Made by a program: the position numbers and the translations under genes. From Melastoma dodecandrum (lineage: Eukaryota > Streptophyta > Magnoliopsida > Myrtales > Melastomataceae), in assembly GCA_029817715.1 (NCBI GenBank), contig JARUPY010000538.1, forward strand, positions 9,858,001 to 9,922,000: 64,000 nucleotides of DNA. Direction: 5' to 3'. Below are positions 22,750 to 35,789 of this stretch, in pieces. Below the pieces are notes generated by a model. That model was given only the letters and a program-made list of their open reading frames with translations, did no database searches and was not told the DNA's origin. The stretch's first letter is position 1; each line of letters opens with the position of its first letter.

Positions 22750-24710
22750 AGGAAATGTTTACAAATCCAGGATCAATTGCTGATCACAGATCGACAATAG
22801 TTTGGGAAGAAGGGTACTCCTCGGTGAGAATAATATTTTCGTTGTAAATTTACTTATGTACCTAGAGATTTCGCTTAATGTATATATTATTCATATAGAA
22901 TCGTTTACTATTTGTCGCCGCTTGGAACATTCGGTTAAAGGAATGCAAGTAGATCCTCGAATGGAATATTATCTCTGTCAAACAGATTTTTATGGTATTG
23001 CCAAGCTACCATACATGCAGTTGGGTTAATGGCGACGCTATTACAGGGAATGCGACAGTGGCGATTGATGAATTATGTCACAACCTACTTGTTGTTATCC
23101 CGACTGGTAGTGACGTTTAAAGCTGGAAGAGTTAAATTGAAATGGTTGAAGCAAAATTTCGACGAATTGCTTGAGTAGGCTATGGAGGAGCAAATTCAGA
23201 GGCACACGAGTGTTTATTTATTTCGCCTGATAGGAGGTATGTTGTTCCAAACAAATTTGACAACTTAGTGCATATGATGTGGCTTCCATTTATTGCTTAT
23301 TTTGAGCACGCTCGGAGATATAGTTGGGGCTTGGCATGCTTGGCGTGGTTGTATAGGAGCCGATGTCGTGGTTCGCATAAAAAGTATAGTCAGACTACAG
23401 ACCTCTCATTTTATTCCATATTTGGGTTTGGGATCGATTTCCCCGTATCTCACCCCTTAGACGTAGAACACCACGTGTGGCAGATATGCCTCTTGCTTAC
23501 AGGTGGGCCGTTGACTTCGACATGCATACTGTTCCTACACACGCCTTGTCAGAAAGAGCCTTTACTTAAAGTAAGTCTTGGGCAGACAGAGCCCAGATCA
23601 GGTAATCCTTGAACAAAAAGAGCCCTTACTTAAAGTATAAATTAGATGTTTTCTCTTATAAAATATCCGTTTTAGGTCGTTTGACATCCATATTCACCTA
23701 TCCGTTCAAGATTAAAGGAGTATTGCATTGTCAGGAGTGAGTGTTAGCGCGCTAGAGTCCCCTTAATTTATTTTCACGTTGTTAAATGGTACTTTTCGGA
23801 TAGAGTGATCCGTCAGTTCGAAAATCGACGGGACTGTAAGATGAAAAAGAAGCTCCACAGGATTGATTTCCGCAAAAAGTATACGAATAATTAGGCACAT
23901 ATCCATCATGCTTACGTGGCTTTATGGGATGCCTATTTGGATAGTGTCGTCTCATTACCAGATGATGGTGCAAAATCATATTCAGATGACTATCATGACG
24001 CCCAATAGCGTATGTGGTATTATGAACATAGCAGATAACATATATCACACACGGGCATTATGTTAGGTGTATTGGTGAATTCAACTGCATTTCCTCTCTT
24101 TTCTTTTGTAACTTAAACTGATTTTTTATAGGATAAAATCATTCGTGAAATTACAATTTCGGCAAGGACAAGAAACAACGAGGAATTCTCTAAAATATTG
24201 GATCTATCATGCGAAGGCCAAATCATGTTGAGAGAATTCACACCGTTGCATTTATATGGTTGCATCGGAGGTGGAGCGGATGATCAACTGGTAGAGGACG
24301 CAGAACCAAAGGGCATTCTGTCGAATGTCAATTAAGCGCAAGACGTTCAACTAGACGACATTCAACCAGAATATTCTCAGCCGGAAGACATTCAGTCGGA
24401 GGATGACCAACATGATGAGGTCGAGGAGTACGTACCCATGTCTATGAATGACTACTACAGTCTTGATGTACATGCATCATCCTCACATGCAACTCCTTTG
24501 TGCCAAAGAAGTCACATCTATACCCTCCCGAGCTCGGAAATTGGAAACCGAAGACGATTCCCCAATGCCATTACTACTAACACAAATCACTGCGGACCCA
24601 CCTCTTCCAGTTGAGAAACATCCATATAGTCGGCGAAGGACCAAGGCTCGTGCTTGCAAAAATAGAAATGTCGGCTGCATACTCCCTCTTTTATGTGTAC
24701 TTTAACAATA
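22750..24710 (+). pseudogene. Plant mobile domain (PMD/MAIN-like) pseudogene
   Basis: Starts about 90 bp after the MULE frame. Recognisable PMD blocks: 'DPRMEYYLCQTDFYGIAKLP' (22955-23015); 'GDAITGNATVAIDELCHNLL' in a shifted frame (about 23030-23090); 'LVHMMWLPFIAYFEHARRYS' and 'WGLACLAWLYRSRCRGSHK' (23263-23385); 'FHVVKWYFSDRVIRQF' (about 23773-23820); and a C-terminal 'RRFI'-type region. An acidic Gln/Asp/Glu-rich tail ('VQLDDIQPEYSQPEDIQSED') lies at about 24345-24420. PMD proteins (aminotransferase-like mobile domain, including MAIN and the phosphatase PP7 long-form homologues) occur both as host genes and inside MULEs. At least half a dozen frame changes and stops make this copy dead. 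Confidence 0.8.
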
Positions 24711-25093
24711 ATATGTTTTGAATGATGTTTGGACAGTTACGTAATGTTTCGAGTGACGTATTGATATTTTTTATTAACTTTTCTATTTGACAATTTCGTA
24801 ATGTTATAAGTGAATATTTTGTGGTAGAGAAAAGATATATATGTGAATGCACAAGGAAAAGGGTGTATCATACTTTCTCCGAGAATTTCTCTATTTGAAA
24901 TCGAGCAAATTGATGTAAATTTGTTGCCAAGTACATCAAATAGGACGAAGGTAGTCGTGACTTGAAATAGCGACTTCTTCGTCGAGTAAACTAACTACTT
25001 CAAGTAGCGAGTTAAGGGTCGTAGACTGCTAAATTCAGATCTTGTTGTTCTATTTGGCAAAAATTTTTAAAAATCAACTCTAGGAGGAACAAA
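24711..25093. other. Non-coding, probable 3' part of the MULE-PMD unit
   Basis: AT-rich. It contains 'cttgaaatagcgacttc' and 'cttcaagtagcgag' near 24960-25015, words that recur at 47340-47480. No gene. Confidence 0.4.
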
Positions 25094-25350
25094 CCTCTAA
25101 TAACATCCCTCCACGAAATATTTAGCGAAAGAGGTAGTCAAAACCATATTTTCTTGACTACTGTTGAGTTCCATTTTCAAAGAATTCGACATTTAAAACA
25201 TCGGGATTTCTCTAGAGTGTTTGAACTTGGTGTTTGTAACATCGAATTCTCTATTTTTTCATAAAACACCGATTTCTTGACATTAACAAGAAAATATTTT
25301 TTTGACCATCTATTTCGTAAAATATTTTGCGAATGGAGGTTATTAAGGGA
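25094..25350. mobile_element. Long imperfect foldback (MITE-like)
   Basis: The left arm (from 'cctctaataacatccctcc', with 'cgaaatatttagcgaaagag' and 'atattttcttgac') pairs with the reverse complement of the right arm (ending 'gcgaatggaggttattaagg', with 'atttcgtaaaatattttgcg' and 'aagaaaatatttttt'). Arms are roughly 110-125 bp around a loop near 25205-25225, imperfect but nearly full length. No coding capacity. Class unassigned. Confidence 0.6.
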
Positions 25351-25551
25351 CATTCTTCTTTGTTACTAAAATTTTGGTAAAAAGATGTAATAACTAAAAG
25401 AAAATAGTTTAAATGACGTTATTTTATGAGTAAAACTCTTTATTTCTGGGGTTGTTTAACTACTACTTCATTTGTTTTCTGTTTTAGACTGAAGATGAAG
25501 AATAACGAGGGAAATACATGCATCAAATAACAATATTTCTACAATGGTCAG

Positions 25552-25665
25552 GTATCATATCCGGATCCGGTCCGAGTTAGTTGGAGTGAAACATGGAATA
25601 TCGAATCAAGTATCATATTCAGATCCGGTCCGATTTTGTTTAAGTGAAACATGAAATATCAGGCC
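25552..25665. repeat. Tandem duplication, 58-bp unit
   Basis: Two copies starting 'gtatcatat' at 25552 and 25610 share 'gatccggtccga' and 'gtgaaacatg'. The second copy is diverged and slightly shorter. Confidence 0.75.
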
Positions 25666-26991
25666 GGCACTCAAAGAAGCTGGAACAAACTCTGAATTTG
25701 AATCTAAACGTAAGCGTGATTTTTAAGAAATCAAATCCTTGTATATAATGAATCGATGCCAACTTTCCTTTGTGCAACGACAGATAGAATACCACACCAC
25801 AAACCATTGGCCATCAATCTTACTATCCCTCATCACAAGTGCTCGACATTCTACACCACACAACACTCGTCTGGGACACAAACTTTTTGACTCAACCTAA
25901 ATATGCAAATACATATAACATGAACCCCATCACCCTTCCCTTCCCTTTAAGCATACCCTTCTCCATTACCTAGACTTGACCCCACATTCCTCCACCCTCT
26001 CGCCTCAATCCCTCTCATCTATCCCCTAAACCAAACTTATTATCTGACAATTGCAAGTCCCAATTAGAACATATAATCAAGATTGGCCAAATCACTCTCC
26101 ACTAATTAGGCATATAATGAGATCAACAAATCCAAACAAAATGAAAATCAACAAGTTTTTGAGAGGAACCGGATAAAGAGATCAGATCCAGATATAGCAT
26201 AAGGCAATGCAATCCATCCAAACACTGCTTCCATAACCACGTGAGCTACGAGAGAGAAAAGAAAAAGGAAAACCAAATTGACCTTACAAGGCTAAACCCC
26301 CTTCTTTTGTGTATTCCCCCTTCTTCGTTTCAATCAACAAAGAACGGGAGGAAGAGAAGAAGAAGATGGATGAGAGGATCTAACAACAATCAGGAGGGCC
26401 AATACTGTATTCCCCTTAAGTTTAGAAATCATAACAAGAAGATGCATAAATGAAAAATAAAGTTATTTCCATTTCAATCCAATTTTTAAACACCATGTGG
26501 GCCATTAAGCCAGAAAGTACTGAGGAATCCCTCCGACGTCATCCACTCAAAGGAGACAGGATATGGATGACAGGATTTCATCCAAATTGGCTCCCGGGGC
26601 ACTTTGTCAGTCCTTATCATTTAACTACTGGGAGAGGCAATTGCAGAGTTAGAACCACAAAACTGGAAGATGAGCATGTATCACCTCCCTCTAGCAAGTA
26701 ACAAACTAAAAGTACCCTATAATCTTGTTTTGTGGCCTTGAATGCCGACATATTTTGCACAACCATTTAAAACCTTTCGTCCTTTCAGGCCTTACGGTGA
26801 CAATGTCTTAAACAGTGACTTCCATGACCCAAAAACAATATATAGCAAATATTACTCAGTATGTTTAAACTACGGGCCTAATCAGGGAGCTTAAACACTA
26901 AAAAGCTGACAACAAAACTGGAGCAGATTACAAAAGCTAGGTCAATGCACAGTCCACAGTGTTAACTCCCTTGGCACTGTAAATTAAATGC
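25666..26991. other. Non-coding 3' flank of the S-acyltransferase gene
   Basis: No other gene recognised. The part nearest 26991 should include the 3' UTR of the minus-strand gene. Open frames at 26241-26701 (plus) have no family features. Confidence 0.4.
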
Positions 26992-29900
26992 TTATGAGGA
27001 ACTTACTGACCGTCCACTGGTCCGGCCAAGACCCAGACCCAAACCTAGCGGCACACTTTCGCTCTTACTTTTGCCATGGTCATGATTGCAATGCGAAGAA
27101 TGGTTATGACCTTGATGAACTTTCGAATTGGAGGAACCAACATTTACAGCAACATGACCATTTCCATTGTGATGATGCGAATGCAGATTCCCATTCTCTG
27201 AGGCAGAATTTCTTGACATGTGCGTCATGCCAATTCCCTCGGCATGGACTGTTGTTGGTTCTTCCACACACTCAACATCTTCATTGTAACCATTGATCAA
27301 GAAATCGGAACAATTCTTCCTACATCCATGGTCGTAAGGGTTCCTGAACCTGCCCCCAGGGCCCCTCAGGTAGCTGTAGCGCATAGCATTCGCCATCTCG
27401 TTGGTTGTTATATTCCGAGAAATCTGTCAAACAGAAACAGATTAATAATTTAGGCATTATATATATATATATAACTTTCCCAAGCTGGTTCAAGGAAACG
27501 CCTCAGCTCAGATCCAGTGTCACTGCAAAACTCCTACAAACCGCAATGACTGGATCTCTGATGCTATTAAATACAAAAAACAAAAAATTACGGTTTGATA
27601 AAACCTAGAAACTGTTAGTGTGCATCTCTGAATGGACAACAGTTTATCCAATGGCAAATTACTCTCATTTGTCCTCATTGCAAGTGCTGGTGAACTTAAG
27701 TCGATGGATTCGACCAATTAGGGATTCGACCAGTCAAAACATTCAACGTCAGTATTTTTTCCATTTTATTATTTTTATTTTATCAGAAAAGGCTTGAAGA
27801 TAAAAATGACTACCGAGTACAATAAAAGATTCTAGCGTAGTATGCATAAGGTAATCCGTGTGCACTAATGTGTACAAGGTAAAGTATAGACAATCAGTAT
27901 TCACCTGGGAAGCTTGCACAATGGTTAGAACAGCCACACCAAAAAAAAGGAAAAAATCCACCAAAAAGAATGACAATGCACCGCCATGTTGGGACCCAGC
28001 ATGATTTAGCCACGCACCAAACGAAGATGGAGCAAATGGATCTGTCAAGACTCCTTCATGAAGGAAACACAAAATGAGTCTTAATTCCTTCCATTGAACA
28101 TGTGGTTAAAATAATACGACATAAATAAATCATACTTATGAGAGCAACAGCACCAGTAATCACCATCGCAGAGATCTCCAAAACAAGAAACAAGAAAAAA
28201 TCCCACTTGTTTTTCTGCATTGGAAGCCATTGAACAAAAATTAGATTCCATGGCTACCAATAGGAAGTCAATAATGCATAAAAAAGTCTATCCTCCCGTT
28301 TGGTCAATAAAAAAATCAAAATGGTAAGGTTTAACATAAAGAGCACCATGTCACTGACATAGTTGCCACATACGCAAAACTGCAAATGTCACTGAGCTAC
28401 ATAAGTAGCCAGATAGCCACAAAGCATATGCATGCCCTGATTTCACGTTATTGTGTCAGGAAACACATTTCTCAAGCATTGTTAAGGATTGGATGAATCA
28501 AATCGAACAAACCATAGCACCTTGCCAATACAGTTGGATACCCAAGGGCAATGGTGATCAAATTGTTCAACACAACGTTCACAAGTGGAGCAATGCTTTG
28601 CACGGACAGGTCTGACAATCTGTCAGGTGAAAGCATATACATAAGCAATCAAAATTAAATAGGTAAAAGCTCCAGAAGAAAACTTGCAACTCACAGAACC
28701 TTGCATGTTGCGCAGAGTTGAGACCAATTTCCAGCAAGCAAAGCAGGATTATTTATCTCATTCTTCAATAGTGGTTCCTAGGCATTTAGAAGAGAGCCAC
28801 CAAGGTAAAAAACTAGAGTAATCTTTCAAGATGCTACCAAAGATCAAGCAGCAAGTCACCGCCAGTATTCAAACTTTGGATCACAATCACTAAAACCAAT
28901 AAGAAGTTCCAATTTCAGGGAAAAGCTATCAGAGATAGAATCTTGAAGACAAGAAGGAATAGCAGGGAAATAGAAACTTACATCATCTTTCATATTTTGT
29001 GGATCGTGTACATTCATTCTGATGTAACCAGGATCCTTTCTGCCAGGATATAAAATAAACTACATCAATCAACTTTCATGAAAAGAAAAATTCAATCAAG
29101 AGCATAATAACCACCATCAACAAACATAAGAAAGCCTCAAATATCTTCCAGATTGGGGGATAAAAGACAATCGAAAAACGAACCCATAAAGAATGAGGAA
29201 ATACAGCCAGTATATGTCATATAATAAATACTTGGCTGGTAAAACAGAACAGTCAAACATAATGTCAGATAATAAATATTAGATGCATCTGCTCTATGAG
29301 AATAGAAAGGTTCATTAAGTCCAAATATTAAAGAGTTAATCAAGTACATAGATAAATAACTGAAGAAGATTAATAAACCGTTCCAGTGCAGGCAAGAAAC
29401 TTATTCTCAATAGATAATATGAAAACTTCTGCTCCACAAAATTTGAGTGAGGGGCTATGACTGAACTAGTAAGAAAATTGTGCTGCCTCAATTTGCAAAG
29501 CAACAAATTATTTTCATCAAAAAAATTATTACCTGCTGCATCTATGAAACAATACCAAACCTGAAGTCGCTAGGAAGACACCAAACCATGCTAAGAGGCT
29601 AAAGCCAGCCGTTAACCTAGGCAGGTTTGATGCTGGAGGAAATTTGCACGAAATGTCATTGACGAGTAGCAAGGTAGACTGGTTACTATCATGAAGCAAA
29701 GGTTTGGACAGATACCAAGGATAACTGAGTTCATGTAGACAGCCAACAACAGAATAATCACAACCCACAGTACAGGTGCAAGCCCTAGCTTGGAAAGCTT
29801 TCCAAATGGGGTGTTCCCATCACATCGTTTATCGAGCAGCCTCCTGGCATTCCCCTGTGAAACCACACCTTCTAATCTCAGAAGAAATGTCTTCCACTTT

Positions 29901-32900
29901 TTTGAAACCTTACAACTCTTTAACACTAACAAGTAAAGGCATAATTCAATGATGCGATAACAAAACAACCAAACCCTAGGATATGAAAACCTTCAATAAC
30001 AGAATCAATAAGGAATGGAATTGACAATGACATTCTGTGGCAATTAGCCTCCTAGATTTGAGGAAAAAAGCCCATCAAAATAAGCCAACGCAAGACACTA
30101 AACTGAAGTTTCTAGGATAAGATAATTTATTACATGCTTATGGACTCTCATCAGGCATTCAATTGACCAGTCATGATGCAAGACGAAAATTTTTCATTGA
30201 TAATTATTGGGTAAGCAGCAAGTTCCAGTATTCATTATCCGATAGACAAATTGTTCGATTATTTAATTTTGTAGGGAACCCACATACAAGATTAAAACAC
30301 AAAAGAAACATAAGATGTTGTTTTCTTGAAATAGAAGAGTTCATAACATCCAAAAGAATTTAGGATAAAAAATCAACCAGGAAAAAGGCAACTTGACGGT
30401 GATTCTTTTCAGATGCCAGTTGGGCTGGTGTAAGGCCATTATCATCTGTCACCATCAAATCTTCCTTCTTGCCAGCTTGTACTAACACTGTGCAGGCATC
30501 TAAATTACCCCTTATAGCCGCCCAATGTAGAGGAGTGCAACCTAACTCATAACAAATGAACCCGCGCCACTGAGATAATGTCTGAAATGTCATTATGGAT
30601 GTTCAAGTATGGCGAGTCCAAAATCATAATCCAGCATACTAACCCTCTTTATCTTGTCGTCCCCGGTAAGCATCCAAGAATAAAAGAAGACGTATGCAAT
30701 CGGCAAAACCTTTATAAGCAGCCCTAAATTCCTCCAAGTGGACAATTTAAAGAAAACACCAGATGATCGGTTCATGTAATAAATAATATTTAGACAAGAC
30801 AACAATTCAAATGGCACAGAACACATTATACACAGAGGAGGCAAGGTGATGAAGGAAACTGTCCCTACCAATGTAACGGGCTTCTTCCATCATTGTCAGA
30901 GATATCAGGATCTGCATTCCACTTCCATACAATATGATAAAGGAACGCAGTCTGACCGTACTGAGCTGCCACATGTGTTGTCTGTTATAAAGCAAAAGTT
31001 AAGCTCGGAAGCAGGCAAAGAGAAAGAAAAGATTTGCTATCTTGTTTTGGCTTATTTTGATAGAGGGAACTCACCAAGTATGTCCCTATTTTAATTGTAT
31101 GACAAATACCGGTATCATTCAAAAAGAGGAAGACACATGTAAGGAAGTGATTGGAACTATTGATTTGTATTTCCAAAATCCACTATCCCTTCAACTTCAA
31201 AGCAAAAGTATCCTTAAAAATAGAACAGAACAAAGTTGGGACCATTTGGATAATGAGGCGATGAAAATAGGAATTTTCACACAAACAACCACAAAAAATA
31301 GAATTAAAAATGGAACTACTTCAAGTAGCATAACCACCACTACGAGCCAAATGCCCCTATTAATATTATAAAAGATATATAACATGATATTCCTCAGATA
31401 TCCCTAAGATTGTAAAGTTAATAAAATAAAATTCTAAAGTAAGAAAATATATTCTTAATATTATGCTCCTGCATAACATTTCTTGCTTACGAATTGCTTT
31501 TGATGCAAAATAAGAAAAAAAAGGATTAAGGATCACACATAAACCTTATCTAATTCTTCATCGGTTCCACGTTTCAAGAATTTAAAAGTGCCACTGCTGA
31601 AATAACCTTACTGGTGCTTCACATTTCATTAATACCAGATAAATGAGCTTTTAACTCAACTTAACTAAAAGAAGATGTGAAACTAAACCAAGAAGCAAGG
31701 GGCACATGCAGATATAAAAGCCTCTGAGAGAACAACAAACAATTAATCAAATTAACAATGAAACTTCAGAATGCACCAGAGGATGTAGTACCTCACCTGA
31801 TAACCATACATATCAGCGGTACCAACACGAGCACCCTCCCTAAGTAAAAGCTCTGCAACCTGTATTGCACCTCGAACTGCGCTCCAATGTAAGGCTGTCT
31901 GCCCGGTATGATCTGCTGCATTTACATCTGCTCCATGCTGGGATTCGGCGAATTTAAGGAACAAATAAATCCCATTACCTCAATCATCAAAATATATTTA
32001 ATGGTTGGTACAGGAAATATCCAAAGCAGAGTAAAGAGAACCTTTTATCCAAATACTAAATTATAGAGAAACCTTATTGAGAAAAATATGCTCTCTCATT
32101 GATTTTTCTTTCCCATTAATTTTCTTCTTATCCAAAAACAGTGAACAGTGCACCATTAAACACTCTTATCTAAGTAGGCATTAGACCAGTACAAGCCCGA
32201 GCATGGGGACAACCATCAGTTTATGGATTAATTGGCCTATCAAACTATGATAAGGTGGACAAAATAACGGCAAATGCCAATGTAAGACCTTGGCCAACTT
32301 TCTCTGACAATCTTGCAACTCCTATCAGAAGAAGCTCTGGAGAGAACTCTTGTCCAAAAATCTCAATCCTTTACGAAAGAAAATGCGAGAAAACACACCA
32401 GCACACTAGACCTGCTGCCAACTATTTGGCACATACCATCTCAAATCACAAAATAATGAGATCGCCTGAAATTCCCACAACACTCCTTTCATTTTCAAAT
32501 CACCCGCAAGGAGATATGAGCGAATGCTAATCATGTATCGACAAGTGACAAGGATTCCTTCCACCATTAAGAAATAATAACATGAATCCCTCCACCAAGT
32601 TCCAAGGATTATACCCAACTACATAAACATAAAGCCAAGCTCAGGGTGCTGTGCCGCACATCAAGCTATTACCTCACAGTTGGGAGTACACCTTCCAACA
32701 ATTAACTCGAGAAACCCTCAGCCAACATCAATCTGACAAGCCCCATCGACAGAAACAAGAAAAGGACGCAACCAATATAAAATAAATTCCACCCTTGAGT
32801 CACCAGCAAAACCTGGTTCCAAATCAGCGAATGCGGAGACAACGAAATATGAGGGAAGAGTAGCAGGGTGGAGGTACCTCGATGATGTATTGAGCAGCAG

Positions 32901-33138
32901 CAGCCCGATTGTTGAGGGCGGCCCACTGTAGGGCATAGTAACCCAAGCCATCGGGTTCGCTAACGGAACAGTCCTCACTCTCGACCAGCCTCCTTAGCTT
33001 CTCCATATCCCCGTAGGCCGCAGCGGTGTAGACGTCGTTCCTCAACCCCTCATCCTCTACCGCACCTTCGATTGCACCTTTCCCAGCGGAGGGCTGCTCC
33101 GCCGGCGATTCATCCACCACCTCGATCTCCGACGACAT
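26992..33138 (-). CDS. PAT24: Ankyrin-repeat DHHC protein S-acyltransferase (TIP1/PAT24 type)
   Basis: Transfers palmitate to cysteines of membrane-associated proteins; in plants the TIP1/PAT24 branch is an endomembrane enzyme needed for root-hair and cell growth. I splice 13 GT-AG exons: 33138-32878, 31937-31797, 30981-30869, 30723-30644, 30541-30378, 29854-29716, 29632-29533, 29039-28982, 28777-28700, 28619-28521, 28214-28136, 28053-27905, 27423-26992. All join in frame to 630 aa with ATG 33138, close to the 620 aa of Arabidopsis TIP1. Exons 1-5 give the ankyrin repeats ('[12 protein letters not shown]', '[16 protein letters not shown]'), exons 6-7 two membrane segments, exons 9-10 the Cys-rich domain with DHHC at residues 399-402 ('[14 protein letters not shown]'), and exons 11-12 two more membrane segments. 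The last exon has a His-rich tail. No defect seen. Confidence 0.93.
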
Positions 33139-33552
33139 TGGCGACGGCCCACGAAGCCTCCCGAGTCGTGTATGGATGGTGGTGGGGAGGGGGTAATTAA
33201 AGGGCTTGACGAAAGCTGTGTGATTTTGATTTTGATCTTTTTCTTTTCTGTTTCTGCCCTTCCGGAGGGGAGCGTTGACTAGGCGGCCGGCGGTTGTAGT
33301 TTAGTGGTTGGTTGGTTGCGCGTTTCTCAATGGGAGAGTCGAATATCAGATTTTTTGTGTGGTTTTATTTTTACATGATGACAGAATTTACACAAAATAA
33401 TCGTTTACTGCTAAACAACTATTATTCATATTGTTCACATTGGTTTAATTTTGGGACCGTTATTGACCCTTAACTTAAAAATACGGATAAGCACAAGAAA
33501 TGAATCGAAGCCTCGGGCAGCCTCGCCACTGAAATAAGGACTCGCAGTAAAC
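33139..33552. promoter_or_regulatory. 5' flank and probable promoter of the PAT24 gene
   Basis: Begins at the ATG at 33138 on the minus strand. No clear TATA box is seen close by. The stretch is bounded on the far side by a LINE tail, so the intact upstream space is only about 400 bp. Confidence 0.4.
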
Positions 33553-33876
33553 ATTCTGGTTTTGTTTCTGCTGATTGGCCGCCCATGAAAGACATCTGCT
33601 GGCTTCGAAGGTGGTCTGGGATGGTGCTATGAAACTGAGTCGCATGTGGATCAATTAGCCTGTGGGCTAGTTATTTGATTTGGATTTATGGTACCGCTGC
33701 GTGGGTTTAGGTCTGTACCCCTGCGTGAGTTTTATTGTACTCCTAGGTGGATTTAGGTATATATCCCTGCGTGGGTATTCACTCTCTTTTGGGGGGTGTT
33801 GGGTGGTGCCTTTGTAACTCTGGCCGGTTTTCGGCCTGTTTTTCTCTTTATATAAAATTTACCTTAATAAAAAAAA
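33553..33876 (+). mobile_element. 5'-truncated LINE (L1-type) 3' end
   Basis: The sequence ends '...ctggccggttttcggcctgtttttctctttatataaaatttacc' and an A-rich tail, typical of 3' ends of plant L1-type LINEs. It is flanked by near-identical direct repeats: 'gcagtaaac' at 33544-33552 and 33883-33891, extendable to about 15 bp with two mismatches. These are the expected target-site duplication. Only about 320 bp of 3' sequence is present and no ORF remains. Confidence 0.7.
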
Positions 33877-34234
33877 GGAGTTGCAGTAAACGAGACAAGA
33901 TTTGTGGTCGGACTTGAAGATGTACAACTTTATAAATAGTATTCTTCGAAAAAAACTAATAAAAAATGATATTAATTTTTTAAATTCGTTAATTAATACA
34001 TGTAACTCACATCGAGTTTACTTATAAAAAATTATGAGTATTATTTAACATATTTTAATAATTATTAGTAAAATTATTTTTTACCGACCTTTTTTAAAAC
34101 ATACTTCAAGATTGTTGAAATAGCTGGCCCAGATAAGTAAGACCAGCTTCCTTTATGGAAGACACGTGTAGTTTAATGATGGCAATAAGCGCGCCTTGGT
34201 TTGGGGTTCTGTTAAATTTATGAATTAAAACTTA
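33877..34234. other. AT-rich non-coding
   Basis: Nothing recognisable apart from the LINE's right target duplication at its start. Confidence 0.4.
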
Positions 34235-34515
34235 TAGCATGTTTGTTCTGCTGAATGGAATTCCGAACGGAATGGAGCGAGAAGGGAAAAAATATAGTAA
34301 TTAAGAAGTGAATTGTTTGAAAAATGGTGTGTTTAATTCAAGGATAAAGAGGAGAAGGGAAAGAGGATGAAATGAGCAAGGGAATGAACATTCCCTAGCT
34401 TATGATAGAGAATGTCATTCCCTTGTTCGTTACAGTCCCATCTCGTTCTCTTCTTTGGCCTTCAATTAAACACACTATTCTCATTCTATTCCGGAAAACA
34501 AACGAACTCCAAAAT
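34235..34515. mobile_element. MITE-like inverted repeat element
   Basis: The left end 'tttgttctgctgaatggaatt' is matched in reverse complement by the right end ('attctattccggaaaacaaa'). Inside, 'tggtgtgtttaattcaagg' (about 34325) pairs with 'ccttcaattaaacacactatt' (about 34460). The element is about 280 bp, with no coding capacity and partial inverted symmetry over its length. It may be a hAT-type MITE; the target duplication is not clear. Confidence 0.6.
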
Positions 34516-34879
34516 GATTCGGCCAGTAGGAATCCGACGTACCTATTCGGAATCAATCTACTGACAAATGACTTGTAAAGAAAAGTTGCAAAATAATCCG
34601 AAGAAATAATTATGACGCCTCTTTAAAACATATAAAGTAATAAGTAATGTGAAGCATATACAAATACAAAAATTACCATTGAAAAGTTAGCGAATTCACA
34701 AAAATATGGTTGCTTTCTTTCTTTAAAATTCCTCATGGCTAGACAGAGATAGTCAAATACATGGAATGCCCAATCAATGCTAATAGAGTAAGCCGCCTCC
34801 CAAGCACCGTCGAATTAGTTATTACAACTTGATTTCCATCTTTGGAAATGCCCATTAACTATGGCATGTTCATAGCTGA
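34516..34879. other. Non-coding
   Basis: No gene or repeat recognised. Confidence 0.35.
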
Positions 34880-35330
34880 AACCTAATGCTTTAATTCGTC
34901 TATAACCATCACCCTAGACATAAGATCAAAACGGGCAATGATGTGCTGCAACTCTCATGCTTTATTCCGTTCGAATTAATTTCGAGTAACCCTGTAAAAG
35001 TAAGATCCTTGATGGCGTCCTTTTTCTCTTCATTTAAGGAATAGAGGAGTTTCAGCATGCGTCTTGGACTACATCTTGTTTCGATATATGACTGCAAAAG
35101 TTGTCGATTAAATATAATTATAATTCAGTAGCATAACCATAGGTATACCAATATTAACCAATTAATACAGTCTAACCACATTGCCTTTCCTCCCGGTACT
35201 TCTCTCCTCTAAGCTGAAAGGGTTTAAGACTTTGTATTTCTCTTTTGTCTTCTTTTGAAAGTTCTGCCGATCGCTTCTTAATCCACTTACATTTCTAAAA
35301 AAAATTTACATGAGTCATTATAACAAAGTG
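34880..35330 (-). pseudogene. TE-associated domain fragment
   Basis: Minus-strand frame 35097-34909 reads 'RCSPRRMLKLLYSLNEEKKD' followed by 'AIKDLTFTGLLEI'. That resembles the 'R-C-S-P...N-xx-QK-xA-xx-D-GF-xx-LL' block common to plant transposon-encoded proteins found with Ulp1-like or aminotransferase-like modules. A basic Lys/Glu-rich stretch lies upstream (about 35310-35180). Start, remaining exons and end are not found. The assignment rests on one motif. Confidence 0.4.
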
Positions 35331-35789
35331 TACGAAAAAGCTTATTACTAAGTTAATTGCACCTTCTTACGGTTATAGCCTCTTCCAATAAATCATGCCT
35401 CCTAAAAAGTTCTTCACATCGTTCCTTACTAAAAAGACATAAATAGGTTAATCCACATCACCAATTTAAACAAACAAAACAGTATCTCTTTCATACGTAA
35501 CAGCCTTACTAAAAACGTACACACGATTCTCCTCTATGAATTGTAGTAACATTGCTCCATTTCAAAATGCATACAACACAGTATAAGAATAATCATCTAT
35601 ACACTCATACATCTCTAAACAATGAATCGTCCTTATTGAGTTAAGTAAGGTGCAAGTAAGAAAACAAAGACAACATATATAGAAAAAAACCATTCATCGT
35701 CGTCGGAGATGCCTGAACTTCTTATTCTTCGAATGGCTGATTACTCCTAGGCATACTCCAAAATAAACAACAAAGAAAACTAGCATGCT
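35331..35789. other. Non-coding
   Basis: AT-rich, nothing recognised. Confidence 0.35.

Noticed and set aside
24300..24450. Possible CRISPR-like or simple tandem array
   Set aside because: The repetition is the Asp/Gln/Glu-rich protein tail of the PMD pseudogene, with no fixed spacer-repeat pattern.
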